Source of the DNA: Floccularia luteovirens
Taxonomy: Eukaryota; Basidiomycota; Agaricomycetes; Agaricales; Squamanitaceae
Assembly (NCBI GenBank): GCA_009739215.1
Contig: VSJF01000008.1
Location: 186,001-250,000, forward strand
Direction of reading: 5' to 3'
DNA length: 64,000 bases
Positions 11,490 through 26,603 of the stretch are shown here, piece by piece. Positions within the stretch are counted from its first letter, which is position 1; each line of letters begins with the position of its first letter. The notes beneath the pieces were generated by a model. The model saw only the letters and a program-made list of their open reading frames with translations. It was not told the origin of the DNA and ran no database searches. The translations under genes and the position numbers were made by a program.

Positions 11490-14239
11490 TTCTAGTGTAT
11501 TCTGTGCAATTCCCTTATTCTTTTTCCTTTGAAGGAGCACCTTCCTACTTGCCACTTCTCTCAGTCAAAATAACGAAGAGTTCTTTCTTCATTGTTTGCC
11601 ATTTTTGTATATATTATTCCGTTCTCTCTCGCGCTGCTTGGGTTTATGCTCCCAAGCTCTGATATGCCTGTTTACTTGAATACGTACTAGTGTACTCCTT
11701 GTCTTCCTTTTTGTAGCGATGTATTTTGGTAATGACTTTTTACGATAACTCATGTTCTTGCACGAGGAATCCAACTGTAGATTTTTAATAACGGACTTAT
11801 AAATTATGCGTTCTTGTGAATTTTAATCCTGCCCTTGATATCAATCGGAGATAAGTTGAGACTCCGTGTGGATTTATTATGTCATGAGTACCTTCTAAGT
11901 TTCAACCGTATTAGTACATCTCAGGTGAACCACTATTAGTACTTATACGATGTTTTTATGTGTTATTTGAAGCATTTTATAGCATGTGGTCAAAAGCTGT
12001 GAAACACTGACAAGAGACACCCAAGATCAGGGGGTTCTCGATGTCAATGGAGCGTAAAAAATTCCGCAATCGGGAAGAAATGGGAGCATATTGAATACCC
12101 AAGATTTGATGCATTGATGCTTGAAGCTTTGATGTTTAAAGAAAGTAAAAGTTTGAAAACAGAGCAAAAAGTCTGAGATAGATGGGGATTTCTTGTGTAT
12201 GATAGCCATGCAAAATTTTCAGTATTTCGAACGAATGTTCGACTACATCTTCCCCGTCGACTTTACTTGGCTTTGGTTCCGTAGCCACCAATTCAAAGAA
12301 GAATATGGAGGATGGTAGATGTGTATCACCAAATCTGAGAAGAGGGCATCATGTGTGTTGACGGGAGTCTCATTAGTGGCGTTCGCGCCTCGGGCTGAAC
12401 CAGACCGTCTATGATTCATGATCCGGAAACAACCTATAAGGCCTAGTGGCGGTGGCGGTAGAAAGATCATTTGGAGTTGTTAACAAGTTCAAGATTGTAT
12501 GCCTCCATTAAGATCCGAATTGGTAGTGGTAGTAGTAGCGATAATAATTATCAGCTGCAGCGCGTACATATATAGCGTATTTGCTATAGCTCTGCACGGG
12601 AATACTTCCTATACCAGGGTAGATGAGCATGTCTCGAAGGTTTACTGCTACACCCTATAACGAGAATATACTGATTCACCACCTAATAAAATAAAACCTG
12701 ACAGGTATGATTATCATTTTACCTGCAGTAGACATGGCAGCGACAATTTTAGGTACAAAGAGCATATGCATGCAACTCTATTTTTGAAAGTTCTTTTTCG
12801 GATTTTGACTATTTCCGTGACAGCGGAAGATATCGTTTTGAAAAAGAAAGTGCGGGGATTGCCATATGTACGTAGAAAGTGGAAAATTCGAGTGGCTCTT
12901 GTATTACTTCTTTCGTTCGAGAATGGTGGAGTAGTTGGGAGGTGGAGCTAATTAGCTGAAATTCAATGAGGTCACATACCAAGTAATTTTCGGTCCGACA
13001 CGTCTGGGTAGACCCAGAGTAATGATGGAGGGAACGAATGGTCTGTGGGATCGACTCAGTTGGCGGCGGTGTGATATAGGATAAAAACCGCACGTAGAAA
13101 TAAACCGCAGCGAAGCTAGGATACACATTCAGGACTGCTGATAGAACATGAGAAGAGCGCACACCTGGAAATGTATAGAGAGACAAAGTACCAACCATAG
13201 CTGGGAGTTATTATTATGGAGAACGTTCGTGCTCCAATTATCGTAACTCCACCGGGGAATGCAACCCCCGGTGCATGATGAACAATTCATATAATACAAT
13301 GAATTCGGGGGGACGGTTGTCAGGTTAATTGTTAAAAAGCTAGACTGTTGAGAAGACTAAGCTGGAAATTTTTTCAAGTGCTCGCAATTATCGGTTCAGC
13401 GATGTCCCGGTTAAAAGTGTGATAAAGATGTGATTTATGCAAGGCTGATCGATTTAGATAGCGTGTGCAACCACTTGCGCAGTATATGCTTGCGAGAAGA
13501 GACGTCTAAAATAGACTTCAGCATGCGATAGGTGGAGAAAAGGAGAAGGAGCTAGGTTAGTCGTATGATTGTGTGTGCAATATAAATTTCACATGGCGGT
13601 GGTTCCACGCTCGAGTAGGTAGTGATCTGCGAGTTGATATCTCCAGTGGTGAGGTCTACATATGAATGGTGACCTGTAATGGGTTTCCTGGGAATTGGCT
13701 TTGACATCTAGCATTCTATTTGGACTTGAGGAAGGCGGACTATATTGACCATACTTCCTGCCGCATGGCCAGCTGACAGCCCATCAAGAAAAATTTTTCA
13801 TGTGCGTTCAATACGCGTTGGTATTTTGTGTAGAATGTAGAACATTGGTATCGATATCTGAGCTGTAGTGGAGGTGCGAAAGGGCTGAATTTTAAGATGT
13901 CTGAAGGCAGAACATAACCAATACTCCGGGTGCAGTGCATAGTCTATCAATAGCCCTATAGAGGTGTTTGAAGGCACTGAGAGAAGCCGTCCTGGGATTT
14001 TAGGAGTAATAGAAGAGCAGTACCTGAACATGCGTTGGATGATGCTTGGCCGGTGACCGTTTTACGCCATCTTAGATACAAGTGTGACCATGTGTGACCG
14101 TGATGGAATCGGGAGATTGAATTTCTTCCTCGTTCATTGCAACTGAGCAAGTTAAAAAGCAAGTCGGCAGTCTGGAAATGCCTTTCTCTTTCCCCTCTCT
14201 TTGTTCTTCTTTTCTATCCTGCGTTGATCCTTTATCATA
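11490..14239. other. Long intergenic stretch between two paralogues
   Basis: I find no convincing gene in about 2.75 kb. A minus-strand open frame of 129 codons (12809-13198) has no recognisable domain. There is a compact hairpin near 13251-13272 (CACCGGGG...CCCCCGGTG). The region lies between the two copies of the four-helix membrane protein, so it may contain debris from that duplication, but I could not align any. Confidence 0.5.
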
Positions 14240-15067
14240 ATGACAACTCCACACGGCCCACTGCGTAATATACGCTTGATTACGCTCGCTCTCGCCTGGT
14301 CGTTCGCAGTCATCGCAGGCTCTACTGGTCAGTACACTCTTAAATAGTTCTAGCGCAGAATTCATATCTGGGTTATTTCGATGGTTGTAGGTTTGAACGC
14401 TCTCATTAAATCTAACCAGTCGCAAAGCTTCTTGAAAAAGAAGGCACCACCGCCTACTGTTGTTACAATCGACGTATCAGGTACGCTAGATGCAATATGA
14501 GAGCCTGTTTTACAAACTAATACATGTAATAGATGCTTTTGATGCAGGAGTTTTAGCGACGACAGCGACAACTCTCATTTCTGTTCTAATTTTCAATTAT
14601 GTCTCCATGATGTTTATACCCAAACTTCGCGCACTGTCGACACGCACACTTAAACTCCAAGCTGCCAGTCTCGTATTCTGTGTCATATGGGTTATAGCCG
14701 CTCAAGTTGCTTTCACATTATTTTACGCAACGCGTGAAGCCCAAGTGCACGCATTCATCGGAACAACAGAATTACCTGCTTCTATTGTTCAAGCTGCGGA
14801 AAAAGCGGCAGGAGCGACAGGTGTTTACAAAGAACTCAGCTACCGTGAGATAAACCCCACTAATTCTTCATATGACATCAGCTAATCTGTCATGATCATA
14901 CAGTGACTTTGGCAATGGTCTTCCCTTGGTTGGCGGCACTCTTTACTTCTATTGCGGCGGCCGTCCTCTTTGTTGCTGGTTCGAGAGCAAACGTCAGAAC
15001 CACAAACAGTTCATCTTCGAGCTTGCAGACAGTAGAAAAGGAACATATAGAGGAGGTTGATAAATAA
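14240..15067 (+). CDS. Four-helix membrane protein, family unknown (copy 2)
   Basis: This is a paralogue of the gene at 10485 with the same exon plan and intron phases. It starts MTTPHGPLRN, then a helix (LITLALAWSFAVIAGS), GLNALI (copy 1 has GINALI), PPPTVV, three further helices (TTLISVLIFNYVSMMFI; ASLVFCVIWVIAAQVAFTLFY; MVFPWLAALFTSIAAAVLFVA) and the shared loop FYATREAQVHAF...LPASIV. The C-terminal tail is much shorter (about 25 residues, ending EEVDK) than the Gly/Ser-rich tail of copy 1. All four exons join without frame problems. The function is unknown. A membrane role, probably in a tetraspanning family, is all the sequence supports. Confidence 0.78.
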
Positions 15068-15482
15068 TATCCGGAATAGTTCCTTTTTTTTTTTTTGGAT
15101 ATGTGGCGTCTTTCGTTTGGGGTCATACTTGTACATTGTTTTGTCTTTTATTGTTATCATCAATCATGAAAACTGCTCGCAATCCTATCGTTCCAATATC
15201 GTTCTTTCCACAAAGTTGACAACAGATATATTCTCAGATACACTGACAGTATGCAAAAGCGTCGATGATTGTTTTTGTAAACAACAGTACACATGTCACG
15301 TGATGAGGACAAAAGCTTATGATTACATAATACTACACCATGGCTACAATTTTGAATGGTTAATCTCTCTACTCTTACCGCGATATCGTACCAGGTCATA
15401 CTACCGAACGACATCTACAAGTCGAGTTCGCCTCTTCAAGGGATAATCTCAACGCGAAACTTCCAAACCCAGGTCGGAGACG
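15068..15482. other. Intergenic: promoter of the chromodomain gene
   Basis: There is a T-run at about 15083-15096 and AT-rich sequence. No gene is visible. Confidence 0.5.
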
Positions 15483-18400
15483 ATGTCATTCAGCGAGGAG
15501 TCTGACTTCCAATTTACCCGAGAGACTCAGTTTGTTCCCCAGGATGGAGACGAAGAAGACTTGTGGGCTGTTATAGAAATTCTGGATGAGAGCCGGGACC
15601 AATATATGGTCAGATGGGCTGGCGTTGACCCCCAGACCAACAAGCCGTTTGGCAACAGTTGGGTCCCAAAACATGATTGCACAGATGAGCTTGTCTTTGC
15701 GTGGAAGAAGAATCAAATTCTGAGGAAGGAGAGACAGAAAAATAGAACGTCCAAGGGTTCTAAAAAATGTGCGTATCATTCTTCCAGCGGCAATCAGATA
15801 CCTATAATAGACGCGTTTTGATAGCAACTGAGCTGGACCGTAAATCAAAGAGTTCACGGGCTACATCTTCCCACAACTCCAGAAGCTCGGTTGCTTCAAG
15901 CTCTCGAGTCAAAGTCGAGAATATCCCTAGCTCACCTGTGCTGAATAACAACGATTTCTCTGTTACGGAGACGAAGCGTAAACGCGGCTCAGCAAAATCA
16001 TCTCTCCCATGATAACGATAACTTTGTGGCTCCTGAGTCAGGCTCTAATTCACGTCCCCGGAAAAAGCGTAAAGTTGATGGTGTCTCTGGAGTACTAGAA
16101 CGAGAAGGATCCACTTTCAGTACAACACGGCGTCTCCAAAGCGTATCACCAACGTCTGAGCAGGAGGAGGAGGAATTGGAAGAGCTTGAGATTAAAGAGA
16201 AGTTGACCCAGGAAGAGCCGGACGAAGTCACCAGACCAGCGAAACCTAAGCAGCCGAGACGCGCTGAATCGGACACTGCCAAAGTCAAACGAGCGGGGGG
16301 AAAAACCAAACGGTCGACTGTAACACCTGGAAGGAACTCTTCCAAAAGTAAAAAGCCTCACGACGCCCACAAAGGAAAGATGAAGATGGTTGTTGAATTG
16401 CCTTCGCGAGAGTCACTCACAAAGGGTAGCAATTTGACGGAAGAAATGGGCAAGAGTACTTCATATCTATCAAAGAAGCAGGTTTGTGTCATTCTGCTTT
16501 CACATGTTAGTAGTACTCAGTCTGATTGTGTTTTAATTCTTCGAAGAAGACGCAAAATGCCAACTCGCGACTGTATCAGCAAGATGACGACCACTTTTAT
16601 GTAGAGGAACAGGAAGAACAGGAAGAACGAGAGCACTCATCTGAAGATCCCGGAAATGTCAGGGTGAATCAATACGAATCGCCATCAAAATACAACCAAA
16701 AGTCCAGACAAACACTGCGAGGAGAATATGAGGTGGACCTGGAGAGAGAGGAGGAGCAAGATGGAGAACAAGAACCAGATAAGCAAGCCATTTTTGGCCC
16801 GGTTTTGTCCCAAGCTGCAATCATGAGACTCGGAAGGTTCGACGCAGAGGTTATAGCCAATGGAAATTCCGATCACGAAAATGAATTGTCTTCGATAGAC
16901 GTCACTCGGGATCATGACGATATCGATTTTAGTGTCGATATCAGTCATTGTGACTGCGCTGCGTTGGTCAAGGTTTGAAATGTTTACACACTTCCGAGTA
17001 GCTGAGTTAAATAATTGGGAATATAGGAACCTCAGGAAAAAACTCATGTTCACGATTCAAACCAGAGCGATATCGTGCTCGAAACGGAACCGGAATCAAC
17101 GCATCCTACGACTGAATCTCAAAATTCGGGTACAGGACCTCTGTCTTCGCCAGTACGACCTATTAAGGAGAGGATGAGACCGAATATGAGCAGGTCGAAT
17201 TCTAGAAATTCAGTTTTCGAGAAGAATACAGCTCTCACTTCTGGGGACAGAAAGGATGGAAAGGCTAAACGTACCACAACGCGCGCAGCAGCCAACTTAA
17301 AAGTCAGACCCATTGGACAACTGCCAGTGATTCCATCACAACGGTACTCTTCCCAGCAACTTCCTTCCACTATCGAGACAGATAACCAAGAGGAACAAGC
17401 CCCAATGAGCCCGATCGAACAATTCGATTCAACGGCATCGACGAATGGACATACACAGGGGTCGATAGTTCAAGCAACAGAGGAAGATCTTTCGCTGAAG
17501 ACTTATGAAGACGAATGGGAAAGAGAGGTTGTCAAACCAGGACAGGAATTGGCAAAGCTGGAGCGGTTGAAATCCAAGGGTAGTGCTATGCTGATAGCAA
17601 AGGCGGGCACTGGTGCCACTTCTGATTCGGAAGCGGGATCTACAGCTTTGGAGACTGGTGACGTGGTCGGTGGGGGAATTTCTCATGATATACTAGATGT
17701 TAGAGAGGAGATTATGTCAGTGGAAGCGATGGAGGAGGCTTATGTTAACTTGAACGGTGAAGATGCTGTCCAGGAGGGTCGCAAAGAGGATAATGTGGAG
17801 GACTCGACGCAAGTGGAAGATTCTACTAGCGAGGTTGTTCATCGAATTAATGAAGGGCCTCAATCTAATCTCGATCTCCGAGAAGAGGAAGAGGAATCCA
17901 CTCAAGATATCTTGAACGAACTCAGAATCGCTGAACGTCCCACGTCCATGTCTTTCTTGCCTCCGATAAATAATATCGAAGCTTCCACTTCTACGATTTC
18001 TACGAATGTAAGAATATCGATATTACCATTTTCAAATAGCAATTTGTGACTAAAAATTTGTGACTCCGTGTAGCCTTCAATTCCGCGACAGAACTCTCTC
18101 CAAGTTATCGTTACTCATCAAAGTCGGAAGGCATCGTCTGGGCTCGCGACAAATGGGAACGGTCGATCCAAGTCTTGGAATGACGTGGTATGTACTAGAT
18201 ACAGCTCCCTACAGCAAATCTATCCTGATCACAACCATGAATATAGAAAAACGGCCGACGCAATCCCAGCGTAGCCTCGGATAACGAATCAAACCTCCGA
18301 AGCCAACTAGCACAAGAAATGGCGAAAAACGAGAACCTGCTTCGCGAAATTTCAGTTCTGACAGATTCTTTGCTTAAAGCCCATGCTGAAAAGGACAAAC

Positions 18401-19232
18401 GAGCCGCCGAGTTGCAATCCCAAATGAATAAAGCCCAGGAAGCGTATAACTCTGAAATTCAGCAGCTAGAGAAGGAACGCAATTCCTTGGACTCAACTAT
18501 AAAGCAAATAACTCGATCCAAACTCGATGCGGAGAAAGATCGCGATTTTTTCAAGGAGCAGTATAGTCAAGCTTCTGGATTCATTTTCTCCGTTCGCGAT
18601 GAAAACGCTGAACTTGAAAAACGAGCGAAGATTGCGGAGGAACAAGCGAAAACAGGTGTCGCAGCAGCTCGAGAGTTGTTCCAGCAGCGCATAAAAGATC
18701 TAGAAGCCGACTGTTATAATGTGGAGACGAGTTGGCAATTTTATGATTGAGAAGGACAGTAGGACGAACGATGACATTCGGAGACGTGCTGCTGAGGAGC
18801 CAGAGCTGAGGAATCGATGTCGGATGTTGGAAGAAACCCTCGAGGCGTCTTCTGAACAGATTGCAGATCTGGAGATACTGTGTGCTGAGCAGACAGTTGA
18901 GATTGATAACCTGAAAGCTGAGGTGGAAAGTTTGAAGCGGCAACACCAGCAGGAACAGCAGCGAATGATGATAACCGGAATTCAAAACCCTGAAGCGAAA
19001 GTGGAGTCTCCCCCTCCTGTGACATCGGATGATTTGGTTTATCGATGTCAGTGGAAGACGGAAAATGGTGGCGAACCTTGCGATACCTATTTTTTCAGAC
19101 TTGAGGTAGGTTGAATTTTATTTTGATGTTCATGAATGTGTGTTTTTTATATATTTTTATTTATTTTGATAGGATCTCGAATCGCACATGTATCAGACAG
19201 GACATGTCATTGTTACGGTTGAACCAACATAA
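15483..19232 (+). CDS. Chromodomain protein with coiled coil and C-terminal Cys2His2-like motif
   Basis: This is a large, probably nuclear chromatin protein of about 1,100 residues. Near residues 23-75 is a chromodomain-like fold: EDLWAVIEILDE, then YMVRWAGVDP and SWVPKHDC, with aromatic cage residues in the expected places. A basic nuclear localisation signal RPRKKRKV and long acidic, Ser/Pro/Glu-rich disordered stretches follow. The last third is a predicted coiled coil (18319-18960, heptad-like Leu/Glu/Lys). The end contains C-x10-C ... H-x6-H (YRCQW...EPCDTYF...LESHMYQTGH), reminiscent of a C2H2 finger, completed by the last exon 19171-19232. Exon joins are good except for two single extra bases, at CCC 16006-16008 and near 18716; each moves the frame by +1. 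Chromatin binding is inferred from the domain, and I recognise no named orthologue. Confidence 0.78.
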
Positions 19233-20093
19233 CATTTACTTTTATATTTTATTCTATTTTTTCCTTGGTTTTACTTTATTTTACTCAGAGGGATATTTGG
19301 TTTCTTTTTCTAAAGGTCATGTATTATAATAAGGACCATAAGGCATGGGCAGAACCCGCTATGATATCTATTTATATAAAGCAAGTAACAATTTTTAGCT
19401 TGGCACGATGCCAATTCCACAGTAGAACACATTATCGGAGGACACACCTTACCAGCGTGTCGTGGAGTTGCTACGCTGAGTTGCGAATTTCGGTATTTTG
19501 GCACCGAATACAGAAAATGAATACGGGTTCAATTGACAGAATAGCCAAATGCGGTGGCCGTAAAAAATCCGATCACAGAATTCATCAAGAAAATGTCAAA
19601 TAATGGACGACTATAAATCCCTACCTAATGGTACCAAGCGGGAATATCAAAGCATATATATTTGTCCCAGCAGTTGAGTCAATCAAGTGATATTGGATAT
19701 CGCTCCATTCGACTCGACGCCTTCCCGTGAGTTCGATACTAGCGCTGACCAGTTTAATATTTGCTTCCGGGATGAGGCTAGCCGAAACTTGAAATATTTG
19801 CACAAATATCACGACTGACAAATCCGTGATCTTTACAATTTAGTTTCTCAGTTTCAAGTCATCTCTGCACAAAAATAAAATGCAAAGATTGGACATCGAG
19901 ACATGGAATTAAATGGCAGAGGTCTATTGTTGTAATGATATCAATGGTTGAAGGGTAACATCACATACATGTATCACTACTATTTTCAGACAAACGAGTA
20001 AGGATTCGTAGTTTATGGCGGTCATCAGGTCCAAAGTTTTGATTATTATATTATGACCGGCCTATAACATGTATCTGGGAATAGTGCACACCC
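19233..20093. other. Intergenic: 3' flanks of convergent genes
   Basis: This lies between the stops of the chromodomain gene and LPD1. It is AT-rich, and I see nothing that looks coding. Confidence 0.55.
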
Positions 20094-22058
<1,965 letters not shown>

Positions 22059-22286
22059 TGTAGGAATGGTCCTTGTAGGAATTTTAAAAGTCGGATTCCG
22101 TTTTCCTTACAATTACAAATGGTTGATCACGTGATGAAACCCGGAACTCGACGGCGACGGGTAAATCTTGTGCCATCCATTTCTGTAATGAAATAGCTAT
22201 GTTGTGAAAGAATACAAATCTAATATTGAGATTATTGGCTGAAAATACATAGTATAGTATAGTTTATAGTACAATAGTTTACAATT

Positions 22287-23134
22287 TCACATTGCCATCG
22301 ATATTCCAACGAGAGCAGGCCACACGATGAACACGAACCGGAACTTGATTGTCTGAAGATTAACTCTAAGCCTGGCTCCTGCGCTTTTTAGTGGATCGCT
22401 TAGCACAACACCGGCATCACCCTTTTTAAGGGGATCTGCATAAACTGTTGAGATTGCAGAACTAGCGCCAGTTGTTTTCGAAAAAAAGGTGTTCGGCAAG
22501 CTGGAAGGTTGAGGTGATGAATTTAATGACCTTGATGATTCTACGTAGCTTGATGTATGAGCATACTCGTTAGCCACAGAGACAGTGCCTAGACCAAACG
22601 GAACTATCAAAAAGTCTGCAGTGTAGAAAACTCTTTGCGGTTGCTCTGTAATGAAACGTAGGGTACTTAAAAATAATTTATTAATTTCATACTACAAATA
22701 ACATCGAAGGGGTATACGTACTAATCATATCCATCGGTGTCAAAACCTAGATCTGAGGGTATAAATACAACATGACTCCGTGCTGTAGGGGACACCTTCT
22801 CTGCGAGCCTTTCAACGAAGGTCTACGGAAATCAACAACTCATCAGCTCAGGATTCAACGTTCAACGCTGGACCGCAGGTGGATTTCGAATGTGCACACT
22901 GCTTGCCTATTTGTCAGAACTTACATCATTTCCACAATAAAGGTCAATGTGGATAGGGCTCATTTGCGAAAGTGAAGGGTCAAGACCATCATCAGTCCAG
23001 GTAAGGCGTGCAGTATCCCCAGCAGTGAAAACAGTAGATAGTACCGGCAGAGTAGGGTATAGCGCAGCTAGACAAGTACTCAAGCTCGTTACAATAAAGA
23101 AGACACTATAATTGATTTGTGAATTGAACATCAT
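22287..23134 (-). CDS. Kre9/KNH-like secreted, probably GPI-anchored surface protein
   Basis: This is a small Ser/Thr-rich surface protein. The first exon gives a signal peptide (YSVFFIVTSLSTCLA) followed by YPTLPVLSTVFTAGDTARL and TWTDDG, the typical opening of the Kre9/KNH N-terminal domain found in fungal GPI-anchored wall proteins. The next exon gives FVERLAEKVSPTARSHVVF. The third is rich in Ser and Thr and ends in a hydrophobic stretch (FRFVFIVWPALVGISMAM), as needed for GPI attachment. The join between exons 2 and 3 (about 22654-22724) cannot be made in frame with canonical sites; one base is out. The role in wall assembly is inferred. It is divergent from the kinase gene and shares its 275 bp promoter. 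Confidence 0.7.
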
Positions 23135-23408
23135 CCCGCCAGAAACCTTGGTATTGGTATTGATGCCAGTAGATGCGTATTGCAGATATCGCGTAAATTC
23201 TCGTTCCAGCCAAGAAATGCCCAAGAATATGCTATGTAGCCGCCAGGTGCAGAAAGCCTATAAGAAACAAAATAAGGAGTAGTCGCGAAATGGATGTTGA
23301 TGAACATTGACGGAAGATAGTCACGTGATCGTTGATATGTTTTCGAAATTTGAAATCTAATCATTAACCATTCGTTCTTAACCTCGTTCTCTACCAAAGA
23401 TCTAATGC

Positions 23409-26039
23409 ATGTCTCTCTCATGGCACCATCGGAAAGCACGACTTGCTTCGTTGTTGAAAAGTCGAGGAGACGAAGAGGCGGATGGCACAGCTCTAGACCG
23501 ACTTCTACACGGACAGAGCATCATAGGGAAAACAGGCGAGAATCTGAGTTTACATTATGTTCTTTATACTAGATCTAACGTTGATGCGCAGCAAAGACAA
23601 TCGAAATCGATGCTTTGCGGTTCCAGGATAAAGATTTAGTAACCGTTGGCACTTTGGAATATGGACAGTTCGGCGTTGCAAGTATTCTACGTCAAAAACT
23701 TCCTGAAGGGTGCCTAATAATATAGCCCCACCCGTACAGATCGACCTTGTTAACTGCCGACTTGACGGTCGAGTTTATGTACGGAAGACAATTCAAAAAC
23801 GGCTTGCTCTACGTACGCGTGATGTAAGTGCCCGCCGACCACTCCTATTCCGAATCTGAATTCGTCTTATTTTTCTAGCAATGCTTTCCTCAATTCGAAC
23901 GTGATATACTGTTACAAGCAGTAAAGACTGACTCGCGCTGGGCCCCGCACTTATTGTGCGCTTTCCAGAACGATTTACACCTTAATCTTATTATGGACTA
24001 TATAGAAGGAGGCACATTATGGGATACCCTAGAATCAAGCCCACATAACGGAAAGATCACAGAAACTGATCTGATGTGGTGGACACCCCAGGCAGTCAGT
24101 GCCATACATTGGTGCCACACTCAAGGATTTGCACATCGGTATGAATCACTGCTCTGTTCAAAACGTTAGAGCTTATCATTCATGATAGTGATATCAAACC
24201 ACATAATTTTGTTTTGACCCCTGAAGCACATTTACTTCTTATTGACTTTGGCTCTGCGGCTCCCTTGTTACCACCTGCCAATGATGGAACGCAGCTCCTA
24301 CCGAAACGATATTGTCTTGTCCCATGTGGGACGTGTGACTATATTTCCCCCGAAATATTGAGGACCCACGAAGAAGCTTTAGTGGCATTAGAAATGGAAG
24401 ATGACGACGATATTGTTTTAGAACACCGTCAAGCAGAATCGGACGGTTATGGAGTAGAGACTGACTGGTGGAGTCTTGGTGCTATGTTGTATGAGATGGC
24501 TTATGGTGTCGCACCATTCTTTGCCAGTGATATACGACAAACATATCTTAGAATAATGAATCATGAGGTACTTTCTATGCTTCTCCTCTCCTCTTGGTGT
24601 TCAAGAGTAACTATAGAGAAGCCTTCGCTTTGATAAAAGTTCGAACATATCCCACAAATATCAACACTTTTTACGTCGGTATGATACCATAATCTTATAT
24701 TTATGTTTCACTTACATTTTCAATAAGTTTACTCACTAGCGCAGAGAACCGATTAGGCCGTAAGAGCATCTTAGAAATTACGGAACATCCTGTGTTCGAA
24801 ACTGTAGATTGGAGTAACCTACATACCCGTAATCTCAAATCTTCCCTGCGCGTGTTCTATCCCTCACTATGCTGTTTTTTCTCCTACAGAAACTACACCT
24901 TCAAGCCTACATTTGCCTCAGTTTATTTACACGGAACCTAACGCTGCACAAAATCAGGGCGTGGCTCAGGAGCTGCATGAAGAATCGATTTCACAAGCGT
25001 TTGCCTTTTCCGCACTGTTCCAGTCGTCAAAAGTATCAACTTCTCCCGGCGTATCTATGTCACGCCCCGCGTCATCTCCATTAAGTGCAACGTCCCAGAG
25101 AAGTGACCACTCTTCATCATTTATCGGCTTTTCCTGGGGTCCACAAAAAGACGCATTTCCATCAGAATCCTTAGTTGTACCCCCCGCGGCAGCAACTCCT
25201 TTCTCTGTTCGCCTTCCATCTATGCACCTGACGCCTGGACAGACTTATCCTTTACCCGCTTCAAATTCAAATGGCACATTCTCTACACCATTAGCGGCTA
25301 ATCGTTTCTTCAGTACACCCATTCGACCATATGCTCCTTCTACACCTTTCCAGACTGGAACCATCAGGCGAACAAGTACAAATAGACGGACCGCTCCGCG
25401 GCGCACCATGTCAGGACAGGGAAGCAATGAAGCAACTTGTGGACTGTGTTGGTATGAGTGCGCGGAAAAAGGTGCTTGAAAGTGGAAGAAAACCACGGGT
25501 GCTGACCACGTCCTTCAGCCGCGGGATTGGGAGCTTGCGCAGGGGAAAAGAACTTCGCTTTGACTACTTCCGCCTCTCCCATCCCTGACCCTGATTTCCA
25601 GTCTGCGAGGATAGCAAATCTGGCACCACTCACAATAAATACTGAAGCGATGTATTCTGCTTCAGAGGCGGAGGTTACGGACTCTGAAGGCCCCCCAAGT
25701 CCGAGTCCCCCGTCCTAGTTCAGCTATGTCGAGGAGCGGCACTCCGACATTCACGATGGCGATGACGGGGAGGAGTGGGACACCATCACTTACTACATAC
25801 GTTCTCACGTGGAAGTAGCAGTTTGCTCCTAAGTGCACGAACAGCAAGTTTCGTTGGGAATACCCACAGCTTTACGGGAAGGCACTTTGACTGCCAATAA
25901 AGAACTGCCTATTGTTGACTCTTCCACAAATTCAACCTCATTACTCAGAGAGATGGAAGCGAGACATGAGAAGTTGATGAAAGATATCTACGATATTGAG
26001 GAACGTTTGGAACGGGCAACCTCCTTTATCCAATCTTAG
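23409..26039 (+). CDS. AGC-like serine/threonine protein kinase
   Basis: This encodes a cytosolic protein kinase. After about 60 leader residues come the glycine loop [10 protein letters not shown], the ATP lysine in [26 protein letters not shown], the catalytic loop HRDIKPHN, the magnesium motif IDFGSA, the activation segment [10 protein letters not shown] and [17 protein letters not shown], which is an AGC/DMPK-like arrangement. An acidic insert (EMEDDDD) lies after the activation segment. The C-terminal half is Ser/Pro-rich with a conserved-looking block [20 protein letters not shown] and a final coiled segment. One intron (23678-23739) appears to use a GC donor (GCAAGT). The C-terminal half needs about five +1 frame changes (near 25412, 25520, 25703 and two at about 25800-25860), all in the same direction. 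The kinase core itself reads well. The substrate is unknown. Confidence 0.85.
23678..23739 (+). other. Probable GC-AG intron in the kinase gene
   Basis: The exon ends GGC GTT, the intron begins GCAAGT and ends TACAG, and the next exon continues ATCGACCTT. Using GC gives an uninterrupted glycine loop (QFGV then IDLVNC), whereas the nearest GT two bases further changes frame. GCAAGT is the usual donor of the rare GC-AG class. Confidence 0.55.
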
Positions 26040-26603
26040 GTTCCGGTCAATACAGCATATCTAAACCCACGCAGATTCTAGAAACTTGAGTGCCCAGGCT
26101 GAATCTTTTCTTTGGATTCTTGCAGCAATGGAACGTAGGCTTTGACCTATTTTGTACGCACTTTCACGACAGAGGAATTCTCTTCTATGTCTTTCGACGT
26201 CCCATCTAATATGATAAGAGCAGTCGCGCTTCTCGATTCACCAACTGAAAAAAGGGGCGAAACACATTAACCGAGGGAAGAAGCAACCTGGTCTTCCTCG
26301 GATGAACTATTCGCATCACAGAAGAAATCTTCCAGCGTTAATTATGGGATCTTCAACTGCAATGCAAACCACTTAAGCATAGGTTGGAGGTCCAGTTTCC
26401 TGAAGTGGTGGATTTGACAGTAGTAAGGTGCACTTAGCGTTTCAAGTGTAGAATCATGTTATCGGATCATTGGTAGGCTGATCCGTTTCAATCGTCGCTA
26501 GCCCACTACTATATTGGAGTTTACAGCTATTAATATTTCTCTTGAAACTACACGCAGATTTGAGCTTTAATATAGATAGTGTAACACACGCTTTGAAGGT
26601 GCG
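26040..26603. other. Intergenic: convergent 3' flanks of kinase and P450
   Basis: Nothing coding is seen. Confidence 0.5.

Noticed and set aside
12809..13198. 129-codon minus-strand open frame between the two membrane-protein genes
   Set aside because: No domain, no recognisable splice partners and no paralogue. Its length alone is not convincing in this base composition.
15083..15096. T-run as a transcription terminator
   Set aside because: Poly-T tracts are common in these intergenic regions and do not define polymerase II ends.
23678..23739. Use of the GT donor at 23681 in the kinase gene
   Set aside because: It leaves the ATP-binding loop out of frame with the next exon, while the GC donor fits exactly.
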